Positions 9,183 through 17,820 of a DNA stretch of 64,000 bases are shown in pieces (position 1 is the stretch's first letter; each line of letters opens with the position of its first letter). The translations under genes and the position numbers were made by a program. The notes under the pieces were generated by a model. That model made no database searches, was not told the DNA's origin, and saw only the letters and a list, made by a program, of their open reading frames with translations. Source of the DNA: Archaeoglobales archaeon (GTDB lineage Archaea > Halobacteriota > Archaeoglobi > Archaeoglobales > Archaeoglobaceae); NCBI GenBank assembly GCA_030055595.1, contig JASFYH010000002.1:122201-186200 (forward strand), given 5' to 3'.

Positions 9183-9779
9183 TCACCTCAAGAGGACCAT
9201 AACATTATCCACGGCAGGCGGAACCTTCAATTCGATCGGATATGTCGCTCCGAACGGTGGCTTTATTTCGATGATGAAGATCTCGTTTGGATCTAGGTCT
9301 AGATCGTCACCATCACCATTATTTACATCCAAATTATCAAGATCTATCTGTGCTTTTTCGAATTCTTCTAAGTAATCGTCTGGATCTTTTCCTTCATCAT
9401 CTCTTTGTATCGAATAGATCCAATTAGTGATTTCAGAAGCAACAAAAATTTTCCTTGTACCATCCTTTGGATTTAAAACGGTGATCGTTGTCTTGCTCAA
9501 GTCAATCGGCTGTCCTCCCGCTGCGAGCTGAAGTGTGAAGGTAACACTTGTAAGCTTATTAGTGCCCGTATTTCCATTTGCAACAACTCCACCAACAAGC
9601 TCCAAGCTACTAGTAGCCTGCTTTACTCCGGTCTGAACAACCTCTTGGCTCTTCTGCGTTGCAAAGAAGCCCGCACCAAGCAGGATGTAGCTGAAGACCG
9701 CAGCTACTGTCACGAATGCTATTAGCACGATCGCAGCTTCCAAGCCCGTAAAACCTTTCTCGTTTCTACAAAACTTCAT
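9183..9779 (-). CDS. flaB: Archaellin (A-type) with Asp-rich loop
   Basis: MKFCRNEKG|FTGLEAAIVLIAFVTVAAVFSY; start reset to ATG 9779 behind SD-like GTGAGGTGATCG; contains NNGDGDDLDLDPNE. Confidence 0.92.
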   Translation of the reverse strand: MKFCRNEKGFTGLEAAIVLIAFVTVAAVFSYILLGAGFFATQKSQEVVQTGVKQATSSLELVGGVVANGNTGTNKLTSVTFTLQLAAGGQPIDLSKTTITVLNPKDGTRKIFVASEITNWIYSIQRDDEGKDPDDYLEEFEKAQIDLDNLDVNNGDGDDLDLDPNEIFIIEIKPPFGATYPIELKVPPAVDNVMVLLR

Positions 9780-9789
9780 CCCGATCACC

Positions 9790-10389
9790 TCACACATAAG
9801 TAAGCAGATCAAAACTTGGCGGTAGCAGTTTGCTTATTGAGAGCGGTGCACCTATTGGTGGACGAACTTCGATCGTGATCTCTTGATTTGGCTTTATTTC
9901 CCCTATTCCGTTCCAATCTCCGTCAGTGACATAGATCGTTATCTTGTATTTTTCATTCGCTTCAACTACATTATCTCCATCGCCTACAACTCCCTCATAA
10001 TCCCAAGCTCCATTAGTAGAACTGTAAAATAACTGCTTGAAGCCATTCTTTGTCGTGATCGCAATAGAAGTCTTTTCCAGATCCACTGGAGTTCCACCAG
10101 CGGTTTGTGTTACGTAGAAGAAGATCTGCCCCGCTTTACCATTTGAACCAGTTGATCCTCCCGCTTCAGTTGTGCAGTTCAAATAGATATACTGCCCATC
10201 AAGTGTCAATGAGCTCGAAGCCTGCTTCACGCCTGTGTCAACCACTTGTTTTGACTTCTGTGTGGTGTAGAAGCCTGCGCCGAGCATGACGTAGCTGAAA
10301 ACCGCTGCAACCACTACGAAGGCTATTAGCACAATTGCCGCTTCAAGTCCTGTAAACCCCTTCTCATTTTTTCTCCAACCACACCCCAT
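9790..10389 (-). CDS. flaB: Archaellin (B-type), first gene of the archaellum operon
   Basis: MGCGWRKNEKG|FTGLEAAIVLIAFVVVAAVFSY; SD-like GTGAGGTGAG at 10391-10400. Confidence 0.92.
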   Translation of the reverse strand: MGCGWRKNEKGFTGLEAAIVLIAFVVVAAVFSYVMLGAGFYTTQKSKQVVDTGVKQASSSLTLDGQYIYLNCTTEAGGSTGSNGKAGQIFFYVTQTAGGTPVDLEKTSIAITTKNGFKQLFYSSTNGAWDYEGVVGDGDNVVEANEKYKITIYVTDGDWNGIGEIKPNQEITIEVRPPIGAPLSISKLLPPSFDLLTYV

Positions 10390-10430
10390 ACTCTCACCTC
10401 ACCCTCATAGCGATCGAAAGCTCAGAACGT

Positions 10431-10440
10431 AAATATAAAT
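10431..10440 (-). promoter_or_regulatory. Candidate TATA box for the archaellin/archaellum operon
   Basis: Minus strand reads AAAAACTATTTATATTTACG about 42-50 nt upstream of ATG 10389, leaving room for a short SD-containing leader. Confidence 0.5.
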
Positions 10441-10455
10441 AGTTTTTCTTGTATA

Positions 10456-10490
10456 TTGAAATTTCTTTTTTCTAAGTTGAAATTTTCTTT
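10456..10490. repeat. Two direct repeats TTGAAATTT(T)CTTT, starts 21 bp apart, upstream of the archaellin TATA box
   Basis: TTGAAATTTCTTT at 10456-10468 and TTGAAATTTTCTTT at 10477-10490, read directly. Confidence 0.55.
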
Positions 10491-10526
10491 ATGTAATTGC
10501 AGAATTGCAAGACACAGTAAGATAAC

Positions 10527-11117
10527 CTAAATAATTCCCGCACGATCGAGCTCGTAGTTAACAATAGCGACGCATTGCTCCGCCATAAGGGATAGCCTTG
10601 AAACGCTGAGAATATCCTTTGTAAACTCCAGAATAATGTCCTCCTCAGCCCTTTTAACGCCGATGTGGTCTCCAATGATGAACAGCGGATTTTTGATCTT
10701 CGAAACCTGCTCATGCAAATCCTTGCCATCTTCTCGCAGATAGTAGATCTCCCATGAGGTTGACAACTCGGTTAGCAATTCCTTCAAAGTCTTCTTTGAT
10801 GCATGAATTCCAGAATTCGTCTCAGTCCAGTCTTTTGTTAGCTTATAACCGACAGCTTTCCTTATGTGTCCCGCTATGTTTCTCTCGTCAGGAGACATCC
10901 TTCGCAGTTCGTCGCTCCTGATCCTTATTGCCTTCGGTGGATCTGGCTCACCGAGGAGCATTAAATAGACCTCAACACCTTTCCTTATAGAATGCGAAAG
11001 AAACAAAGCCTGAGAAACACATCTGCAGAGAATATCAATTCTTCCCGCTCCGGGAAGATCGCTCAGATTGAAGGGCTCCGTGAATGCCTCGTTGCCAATA
11101 ATGAGAAAGCCTCTCAT
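10527..11117 (-). CDS. trmY: tRNA (pseudouridine(54)-N1)-methyltransferase TrmY
   Basis: SPOUT-type protein: RIDILCRCVSQALFLSHSIRKGVEVYLMLLGEPDPPKAIRI...NPLFIIGDHIG. Confidence 0.88.
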   Translation of the reverse strand: MRGFLIIGNEAFTEPFNLSDLPGAGRIDILCRCVSQALFLSHSIRKGVEVYLMLLGEPDPPKAIRIRSDELRRMSPDERNIAGHIRKAVGYKLTKDWTETNSGIHASKKTLKELLTELSTSWEIYYLREDGKDLHEQVSKIKNPLFIIGDHIGVKRAEEDIILEFTKDILSVSRLSLMAEQCVAIVNYELDRAGII

Positions 11118-11722
11118 TAAAATTCGCCCCTCAGAATTTTCAAGGCAAACTCCTTGTTCTGTGCCAAGCCAATTGCATAGTTGTCCCAGAAAACGCAGGT
11201 GCCGAGCACAAGAACGTTATTGCTAACCGCCCCAAAAACACCCTTGCCAATCACGAATTCTTTTCCACCGCTAACCGAAGCGGAGCACGGCATAACAACT
11301 TCAAGATCTCCGCACTTAGCTATTGGGAACATATCATCTCCCGCATTTCTCTCAAGATCTCTGATCAGATCATAGTTTATTCTAAGTCCAAAATTCCTTG
11401 CGATCCTGTTCACATTCTGCGAAACTTTGTCAACGTTCGAAAAGTAACCCGCAAGAACGATCTTTTTTCCCGCTTCAACCCACTTCTTAATTCTCAAGAG
11501 GTCGCTTTTTGTAAACTTGACTTCCGGATAATTAAAAACGATCAGCTCGTATTCTCCGAGCTTTTTAAAGCTCTTTTCCTCGCTTATCTCAATTCCTTCC
11601 TTTTCAGCAAGCTTTGTTAGCTTTGAGAAATAATAGTAGTCCCCTATGCTGAATTCCCCTCTGCTTGCACTCCACACGACTCGCATAGCCAAAGTAGATC
11701 CAAAGCAAAAAAGTTTTTTCAA
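11117..11722 (-). CDS. Uncharacterised protein, possibly a glutamine-amidotransferase-like/DUF4350-like fold
   Basis: ORF 201 aa; LGEYELIVFNYPEVKFTKSDLLRIKKWVEAGKKIVLAGYF resembles the core of ThuA/DUF4350-type proteins; abuts trmY. Confidence 0.5.
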   Translation of the reverse strand: MKKLFCFGSTLAMRVVWSASRGEFSIGDYYYFSKLTKLAEKEGIEISEEKSFKKLGEYELIVFNYPEVKFTKSDLLRIKKWVEAGKKIVLAGYFSNVDKVSQNVNRIARNFGLRINYDLIRDLERNAGDDMFPIAKCGDLEVVMPCSASVSGGKEFVIGKGVFGAVSNNVLVLGTCVFWDNYAIGLAQNKEFALKILRGEF

Positions 11723-11737
11723 GGATCTACCTATAAT

Positions 11738-12991
11738 TCAGATCCATTCAGGAATTCTATGTTTGGCTACAAGATCCCCAAAAGTCTCCCTTTCTCTAAT
11801 AACAGCGGTTCTTTTTCCGCTAACCAAGACTTCTGCACATCTTACTCTTCCGTTATACTGACTGCTCATTGCGAATCCGTAAGCTCCAACGTCGAGAATT
11901 GCGATCAGATCGCCCTTCTCGATCTTTGGAAGCATTCGATCTCTTGCAAGCACATCTCCGCTCTCGCAGATCGGACCTACGATCGTGTAAAGCTCCTCCT
12001 CCTCGCCTTCTTTGTTTGCCACCAAGACACGGTGATATGAGCCATACATCGCTGGGCGGATTAGCAAATTGAAACCCGCATCAACCGCAACGAAATTCTT
12101 GTAGCCTCTTTTGACCGCATTTACCCTTGTTAGCAGAACTGTCGTATTTCCCACGATGCTTCTCCCGGGCTCGAGCCATAGCTTTGGTTCCGCTCTAAGA
12201 TTTGAAAGCAATTCTTCATAAGCGGGAAGAAGGGCTTTTGCAAGATCCTCAGCACTGGGAGCCCCCTTACCTTCGTAGTCAATTCCGAGACCACCGCCAA
12301 GATCTATGAAATCTAATTGAATTCCTAATTTCTCGATTTCCTTGGCGATCTTACCTATCTTCTCCATTGCTGAAACAAACGGGGAGAGATCTAGAATCTG
12401 ACTGCCAATATGACAGTGGATTCCAACTGGTGCAACGCTTTTCATTCTCATAGCCATTTCGTAAGCCTTTAAAGCCTGATCCTCTGGAATCCCGAATTTA
12501 GACTCTTTTAGCCCAGTTGCGATCTTCGGATGAGTCCTCGGATCTATGTCGGGATTTATCCGAAATGCGATCTCCACCTTTTTTTCTTTTCTTTCAGCAA
12601 TGCTCTCTATCGCTTTAAGCTCATCAAAGCTATCTACGCTGAACTTAACGTCCGCCTGAATTCCCATCTCGATCTCCCGATCACTTTTTGAATTCCCATT
12701 GAAAAGGATCCTTGATCTATCGAAACCTGAAAGAAGAGCTAAATAAAGCTCCCCATCGCTGAAAACGTCCGCTCCAAATTTATTTAAGGCTATGATCTTC
12801 ATTATTGAAAGATTGTTGTTAGCTTTTACCGCATATAGCTTCTCCGCATTTGGGAAGGCTTTCTTATAGGCTTCGATATTTTTTTCAAGTTGTTCCTTTG
12901 ACGTTACATAAACAGGTGTGCCGTATTTTTCTGCAATTTCGACTGTAGAAACTTCTTCAATAAAAAGAATACCATTTCTACGGGAGATCAT
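11738..12991 (-). CDS. lysA: Diaminopimelate decarboxylase
   Basis: PLP fold-III decarboxylase: YAVKANNNLSIMK, HCHIGSQI, DLGGGLGIDY, EPGRSIVG, CESGDVLARDR. Confidence 0.93.
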   Translation of the reverse strand: MISRRNGILFIEEVSTVEIAEKYGTPVYVTSKEQLEKNIEAYKKAFPNAEKLYAVKANNNLSIMKIIALNKFGADVFSDGELYLALLSGFDRSRILFNGNSKSDREIEMGIQADVKFSVDSFDELKAIESIAERKEKKVEIAFRINPDIDPRTHPKIATGLKESKFGIPEDQALKAYEMAMRMKSVAPVGIHCHIGSQILDLSPFVSAMEKIGKIAKEIEKLGIQLDFIDLGGGLGIDYEGKGAPSAEDLAKALLPAYEELLSNLRAEPKLWLEPGRSIVGNTTVLLTRVNAVKRGYKNFVAVDAGFNLLIRPAMYGSYHRVLVANKEGEEEELYTIVGPICESGDVLARDRMLPKIEKGDLIAILDVGAYGFAMSSQYNGRVRCAEVLVSGKRTAVIRERETFGDLVAKHRIPEWI

Positions 12992-13002
12992 AATCAAGAA
13001 AA

Positions 13003-13458
13003 TTAAGATAACTCAACACGGAGCTTCTCGGGATCGTATGACCAGTCCGCCGGTAGCACTCCTTTCTCCTTGTAGTAACTCGATAGCCTCCAGATCTTGG
13101 CTTCTATCAACTGCAAACTTCTCCTGTTATGCAGGTCTTTCTTATGAACCTCCAAATGCCTTCTAAGTTTCAAAGCATTCCTTATTAGAGCCTTAAGGTC
13201 TTCAGGATACTTCATTGTGATTCCATTGTCTTTTAGAATGTCTAAAAGTCTTTTTCCTGTGATCTGTTTTACCGAGGGGATCCCATATCTGTCTCTTAGA
13301 ACCATTCCGATCTTGGATGGTTCAAGACCTTCATTGTATAGCTCCACGATTTTCTTCTCCAATTCCTCTTTGGAAACCTCTACCCATTCGGGCGGAGAAG
13401 TTCTGTAAACCTTTTTCGATCCTGACTTACCCCTTCTACTCTTGTGCATTCTTGCCAT
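13003..13458 (-). CDS. rps15: 30S ribosomal protein S15 (uS15)
   Basis: MARMHKSRRGKSGSKKVYRTSPPEWV...HLEVHKKDLHNRRSLQLIEAKIWRLSSYYKEKGVLP. Confidence 0.93.
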   Translation of the reverse strand: MARMHKSRRGKSGSKKVYRTSPPEWVEVSKEELEKKIVELYNEGLEPSKIGMVLRDRYGIPSVKQITGKRLLDILKDNGITMKYPEDLKALIRNALKLRRHLEVHKKDLHNRRSLQLIEAKIWRLSSYYKEKGVLPADWSYDPEKLRVELS

Positions 13459-13504
13459 GTTGACACCTCAAAACCCAACCATTTCATGGAATTTAAAACT
13501 TTCC

Positions 13505-13840
13505 TCATAAAAGCCTCATTAGAGGATAGCGAAGTTTTTCATCCCACTCAAGCACCGCCTCAGCTCTTTCACCTTCAAATTCAATAACCACCCTCGCTTT
13601 TATCATTTCTGGAGCGAGTGATGTGTATCCAAGAGCTGAGACGTATTTAAGCTTCTCCCTGTCTATTCTAATCTCCGCATCAATAACATAGGGCTGGAGC
13701 TTTACACAACTCTCCATAGCCTTCTCAAGTATCTCAGCGTTCTTTTCTGACACAGGAGCTCCTATGAATTGATGAAACAGAGCTCCAAGCTTTATTCCCG
13801 CTTCAAAACTTGCGATCTTCTTTATTTTCTCTCTCTCCAT
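13505..13840 (-). CDS. mptD: Archaeal dihydroneopterin aldolase MptD-like (DHNA family)
   Basis: FEAGIKLGALFHQFIGAPVS...LQPYVIDAEI...LRYPLMRLL matches the archaeal DHNA family pattern. Confidence 0.8.
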   Translation of the reverse strand: MEREKIKKIASFEAGIKLGALFHQFIGAPVSEKNAEILEKAMESCVKLQPYVIDAEIRIDREKLKYVSALGYTSLAPEMIKARVVIEFEGERAEAVLEWDEKLRYPLMRLL

Positions 13841-14439
13841 ACTCCTACCACCGGATAAACAATATAAAGGATTGCAGATAAAAGAAGGAGATAGCAGAAT
13901 TCGACATAGAAGATCGAGAGTAATATAAAAACTCCCGGGATCGCAAGAATGACTCCTCTAATTCTTGGGTATTTTATGTCCGAAACCATCAAGATCGAAA
14001 GAATAACAGAAGCAATAGCAAGAACTTCGAAGGGCTGTTGGAGTCTTATAAGTGAAGTTATTACGATTGCACTAATACTTGTAGGGATTCCAAGAAATCC
14101 CTCAACGTTCAGAATGTTGAATCTTGCCAGTCTCAGGATCGAGAAGGCTAAAAATAGGGATGCAAATGCAAAGAGGGATATTTTAGAGATGATCATCGCT
14201 ACCGCTGGGAAGACCGCAAAAGATATTGAATCCGCAAGCGAGTCAAGCTCTTTACCGATCCTGCTTTTTTCAGTCTTCGAAGCCACCCATCCGTCAAGCC
14301 CATCTGCGAGCAGTGCAAGATAGAAGAAGGTAAAGCTTTTTTCAAAGTCATGAATAGCGTATGCTATCGCAGAGAAGCCTAACAAAGCATTTAGAACTGT
14401 AAGAGAGTCCGCAAGGCTAACCTCTCTGAAGATCTTCAT
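13822..14439 (-). CDS. pssA: CDP-archaeol/CDP-alcohol serine phosphatidyltransferase (archaetidylserine synthase)
   Basis: CDP-alcohol phosphatidyltransferase motif DGLDGWVASKTEKSRIGKELDSLADSISF; overlaps the phosphatidylserine decarboxylase-like gene. Confidence 0.88.
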   Translation of the reverse strand: MKIFREVSLADSLTVLNALLGFSAIAYAIHDFEKSFTFFYLALLADGLDGWVASKTEKSRIGKELDSLADSISFAVFPAVAMIISKISLFAFASLFLAFSILRLARFNILNVEGFLGIPTSISAIVITSLIRLQQPFEVLAIASVILSILMVSDIKYPRIRGVILAIPGVFILLSIFYVEFCYLLLLSAILYIVYPVVGVWRERK

Positions 14440-15004
14440 TCTTCACCGCCACAGTTTCCCCCGCTTTAACCTTATCTCCGACCTTCTTTACAAATCTATG
14501 ACCCTCGGGAACTTCGAGCACAACTCTGGAGCCAAAACGGATCATCCCGATCTTGTCTCCTTTCTTCAAATTTTCTCCCTCTCTTACATAGCAAACTATT
14601 CTCCTTGCAAATATGCCGGCAATTTGGATGACTTTAAAAATCCCTTCTTCGGTCTCTATAAGTATTTCGTTCATTCTCGGATCTTTTATTCTCTTAAAAG
14701 CGGGTAAAACTCTCCCCTCTTTGAACTCGGTCTTTATAACTTTTCCACCGACAGGGGCTCTATTTACATGGCAATCAAAAGGACCCATAAAAATTTCAAG
14801 CCTTTTATCTGAGATATAATCGATTTTTCCGTCCGCTGGAGAGACGATCCCCTCACCGATCTTTCTGTGTGGGTCTCTAAAGAAATAGGCTGTAAAAAAG
14901 GCGGTTATGAGTAAAAGGATCGCCAAAGGTATGAGAATAAAGAAGAATACCAGTGAAAGAACCAAAGTTACACCAAATATTTTCAAACCGCCTCTTTCAA
15001 TCAC
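14417..15004 (-). CDS. asd: Archaetidylserine/phosphatidylserine decarboxylase-like protein
   Basis: IFMGPFDCHVNRAPVGGKV...GMIRFGSRVVLEVPEG, including the GS self-cleavage site. Confidence 0.88.
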   Translation of the reverse strand: MIERGGLKIFGVTLVLSLVFFFILIPLAILLLITAFFTAYFFRDPHRKIGEGIVSPADGKIDYISDKRLEIFMGPFDCHVNRAPVGGKVIKTEFKEGRVLPAFKRIKDPRMNEILIETEEGIFKVIQIAGIFARRIVCYVREGENLKKGDKIGMIRFGSRVVLEVPEGHRFVKKVGDKVKAGETVAVKNEDLQRG

Positions 15005-15752
15005 CTTTCACACCCCTGACGATCTCTTTCTTCAGAGAATAAATGAGTTCTGTAAGTTCAGGCAAAATGCGAAAGACTCCATAGGCTATTGCCAAGAGTG
15101 CTAAAAAAGAGAATATTTTTGCAATTACATGATGTGCTATGTAAAAACTGTTTTCTCCAAAGATCGAGTATGCAAAGCTCACTACGACGAAAACGTTTCT
15201 GAAAAGATTTAGAAAATAGATCACTGGAACTGAGATCATAAAGGCTTTCGCTTTCCTTTTTCGATCCGCATTTATTCCAAGAGTTGCACCTGTGAAGAGA
15301 GCCATGCTCTCTATTGCGGTGCAAGCAAGTATGATCTCTACTGAGCCATTCTCAAGCTTCACGATCCTCCCATAGCTATTCATCGGATAACCAAGCATAT
15401 TTCCAAGAACTGAAGTTAGATATGCGGTTGTTTCGATGATTGTGGAGTTGAATGACTGCAAGAAAACGAAAGGAAAGTAGATCGCACAGGCTAAGGCAGA
15501 AAAAGCGGTAACCTCTAAGAACGTCTTTGAGTTTCGCGAAATTATAGCCTTTGCCATTAAAAAGAAAAAGAGAGCCCCAAGGCTAAAAATAAATACATTT
15601 ATGTAATCTTTGCCATTAAGAAATTCCATGGCTTTTATTAGGCATGCAAGAGCGAAAAAAGACCAAGCGAATGCTCCAATTATTGATCTTTTACTCAAAA
15701 CATAGATCAACATCGGAATTATACTAAGAGAGGCTATGAACTCTGATAACAT
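14997..15752 (-). CDS. artA: Archaeosortase (ArtA-like exosortase/archaeosortase family)
   Basis: Polytopic protein with ACTAIES (Cys), FLNLFRNVFVV (Arg) and AHHVIAK (His), the three archaeosortase active-site motifs. Confidence 0.85.
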   Translation of the reverse strand: MLSEFIASLSIIPMLIYVLSKRSIIGAFAWSFFALACLIKAMEFLNGKDYINVFIFSLGALFFFLMAKAIISRNSKTFLEVTAFSALACAIYFPFVFLQSFNSTIIETTAYLTSVLGNMLGYPMNSYGRIVKLENGSVEIILACTAIESMALFTGATLGINADRKRKAKAFMISVPVIYFLNLFRNVFVVVSFAYSIFGENSFYIAHHVIAKIFSFLALLAIAYGVFRILPELTELIYSLKKEIVRGVKGD

Positions 15753-15826
15753 TACCTATGTTTTGCTCATACTATTTTTTAAGCTTTGCCAAAAATTTTA
15801 AAAATCCTGAATTCTGATTAATACGG

Positions 15827-17059
15827 ATGGAAAACACGAAGCTTGTGGAACTTTTGTTAACAGCGGAGATCTTCAACCGATATGAGACTTTGAATGAGAG
15901 TGATATACCAAGAGAGATCAGAAAAGCTCTATATAGCAAGGGAGCGCTAAAGAGACCCATTTTCGTGAAAGAAGAGAATGTTATCCGATATTCTGGGAAG
16001 ATTTCGAATGAGTTGCCCTTCATAGACTTCAATCCGCTAACGAAACAGTTCAAAATTACCTCACTCGAGCTTGCTGTTAAATGGCTTTCAACCAAGGGAT
16101 TGGAGTTAATAAAACGTAATCCTGTTCTCGCTTACTACTATGAGAATTTTGATTCCTTGGATGTGTCTTACGAAGAAGCCAAAAAAGCCAACCTTCCCGC
16201 ACATGGTGACAAGGAATGGCTATCGAATGTTATTGCAGATCTTAGTAAAAATGAAGAAACTAAAGAGATGCTTGAGCTCGTAAGAATTTTCTCCCCAGAA
16301 GACCTCAATGTAGATCTTGACTCAATAGCACTGAATGAGGAACAGATCGAAGAAGTCAAGAAGATCGAGCTTGCTTTAAGTGAAAAAGAATACCTGAAAA
16401 GAATTGGGCTCGTCGACATAGGAAAGATCTTGTTTATAGGTCCTCCCGGGACTGGAAAAACAACCACTGCAAGAGCTCTTAGCAAAAAACTCTACCTGCC
16501 TTTGCTTGAGGTCAAACTTTCAATGATCACGAGCCAGTATTTGGGAGAGACTTCAAAAAACATCGAAAAAGTCTTCGAAATTGCTAAAAAGCTTAGCCCA
16601 TGTATCCTCTTCATCGATGAATTTGACTACGTTGCGAAAATGAGAACGAGCGATGAGCATGCTGCAATAAAAAGAGCGGTTAATACTCTCCTAAAGGCAA
16701 TTGATGATATAAACCTCGTTAACGACGGTGTTTTGCTTATAGCAGCAACAAATCATCCCTCGATCCTCGATTTAGCGGTATGGAGACGCTTCGATAAAGT
16801 TTTGGAGTTTCCAGAGCCAGAGGAAAGGATAAGGAGAAGGATCTTCGAGATCTTTCTTGAGAGAGTAGAGGGTGATTTTAACTTAGAGGAGCTTGTTAAG
16901 GAAACAGAAGGTTTCACTGGTGCGGACATAAAGCTTGTGGTAAGAGAGGCGGTTCTAAAAGCATTACTCGAGGGGCGAAAAAATATAAACCAAAATGACC
17001 TGATCTCCGCAATTGAAGAAATAAAGAGTAGATTCAAAATAAGAACGCAAGAAGCATGA
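15827..17059 (+). CDS. AAA-family ATPase (single AAA domain with long N-terminal domain; type found in methanogens/Archaeoglobales)
   Basis: Walker A GPPGTGKTT, Walker B ILFIDEFD, sensor-1 AATNHP, arginine-finger-like WRRFDKVLEFPEP. Confidence 0.85.
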   Translation: MENTKLVELLLTAEIFNRYETLNESDIPREIRKALYSKGALKRPIFVKEENVIRYSGKISNELPFIDFNPLTKQFKITSLELAVKWLSTKGLELIKRNPVLAYYYENFDSLDVSYEEAKKANLPAHGDKEWLSNVIADLSKNEETKEMLELVRIFSPEDLNVDLDSIALNEEQIEEVKKIELALSEKEYLKRIGLVDIGKILFIGPPGTGKTTTARALSKKLYLPLLEVKLSMITSQYLGETSKNIEKVFEIAKKLSPCILFIDEFDYVAKMRTSDEHAAIKRAVNTLLKAIDDINLVNDGVLLIAATNHPSILDLAVWRRFDKVLEFPEPEERIRRRIFEIFLERVEGDFNLEELVKETEGFTGADIKLVVREAVLKALLEGRKNINQNDLISAIEEIKSRFKIRTQEA

Positions 17060-17820
17060 TCATAAAGCTTCTCGGCACTGGAGATTCTCCCGGGACACCT
17101 GTGCTGAATTGTCACTGCAAAACCTGTGAAGATGCGAGAAAAAACAAATGGGAACGAAGAAGATACTCGATCCTCATAAAAAATGCGGACAAGATCTTAT
17201 TGATCGATACCTCTCCAGATCTGCGAAGACAGTTGCTTGAGAACCGCATTGAGAGAGTTGACGCTGTGCTCTGGACTCATCCGCACTTCGATCATTTTGG
17301 GGGTTTCAGCGAATTCTACAGAGTTCAAGGGAATGTTGATGTCTATACAACTCCGCAGATCCATGAAAGCATTGGCAAATACTTGCACTTTCTAAGCTAC
17401 AAAAAGAAAGAAGTGAATGCTTTCGAGAGATTCTCGATCTCAGACGTCTCCTTCACATTATTCCCGGTTAATCATCCTCCAGTTGAAGCGGTTGGTGTCA
17501 AGATCGAGTGGAATGGTTACAAGATCGTGATCAGTGGGGACACTAACCTCGAGATCCCTAAGAAGAGCATTGAGGAAATGAAAAATCCAGATCTCTTCAT
17601 AGTGAACTCAATCGCCCCAAGTGGAAAGTTTAAAAAGCACATGAACGCAAAAGAAGCTTTATCACTGGCTGGGGAAATTGGAGCAAAGAAAGTTGTGCTC
17701 TCTCATTTGGGGCATTTCTTTCCACCACAAAAAATAGCAGTTCGTTATTATCCGGTTGGCGAAGACAATCAAGAATTCTCATTTGGCGAGGGGAGACTTG
17801 ATGAATTCCTTGGGGATTGA
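17056..17820 (+). CDS. MBL-fold metal-dependent hydrolase, PhnP-like
   Basis: LLGTGDSPGTPVLNCHCKTCEDARKN..., HPHFDHFGG, HLGHFFPP; 4-nt overlap with the AAA gene. Confidence 0.85.
   Translation: MIIKLLGTGDSPGTPVLNCHCKTCEDARKNKWERRRYSILIKNADKILLIDTSPDLRRQLLENRIERVDAVLWTHPHFDHFGGFSEFYRVQGNVDVYTTPQIHESIGKYLHFLSYKKKEVNAFERFSISDVSFTLFPVNHPPVEAVGVKIEWNGYKIVISGDTNLEIPKKSIEEMKNPDLFIVNSIAPSGKFKKHMNAKEALSLAGEIGAKKVVLSHLGHFFPPQKIAVRYYPVGEDNQEFSFGEGRLDEFLGD

Noticed and set aside
8160-10375. Mobile repeat element, based on the recurring block in the 7.7-10.4 kb region
   Set aside because: The repeats coincide with the signal peptide and N-terminal helix coding region of paralogous archaellins.
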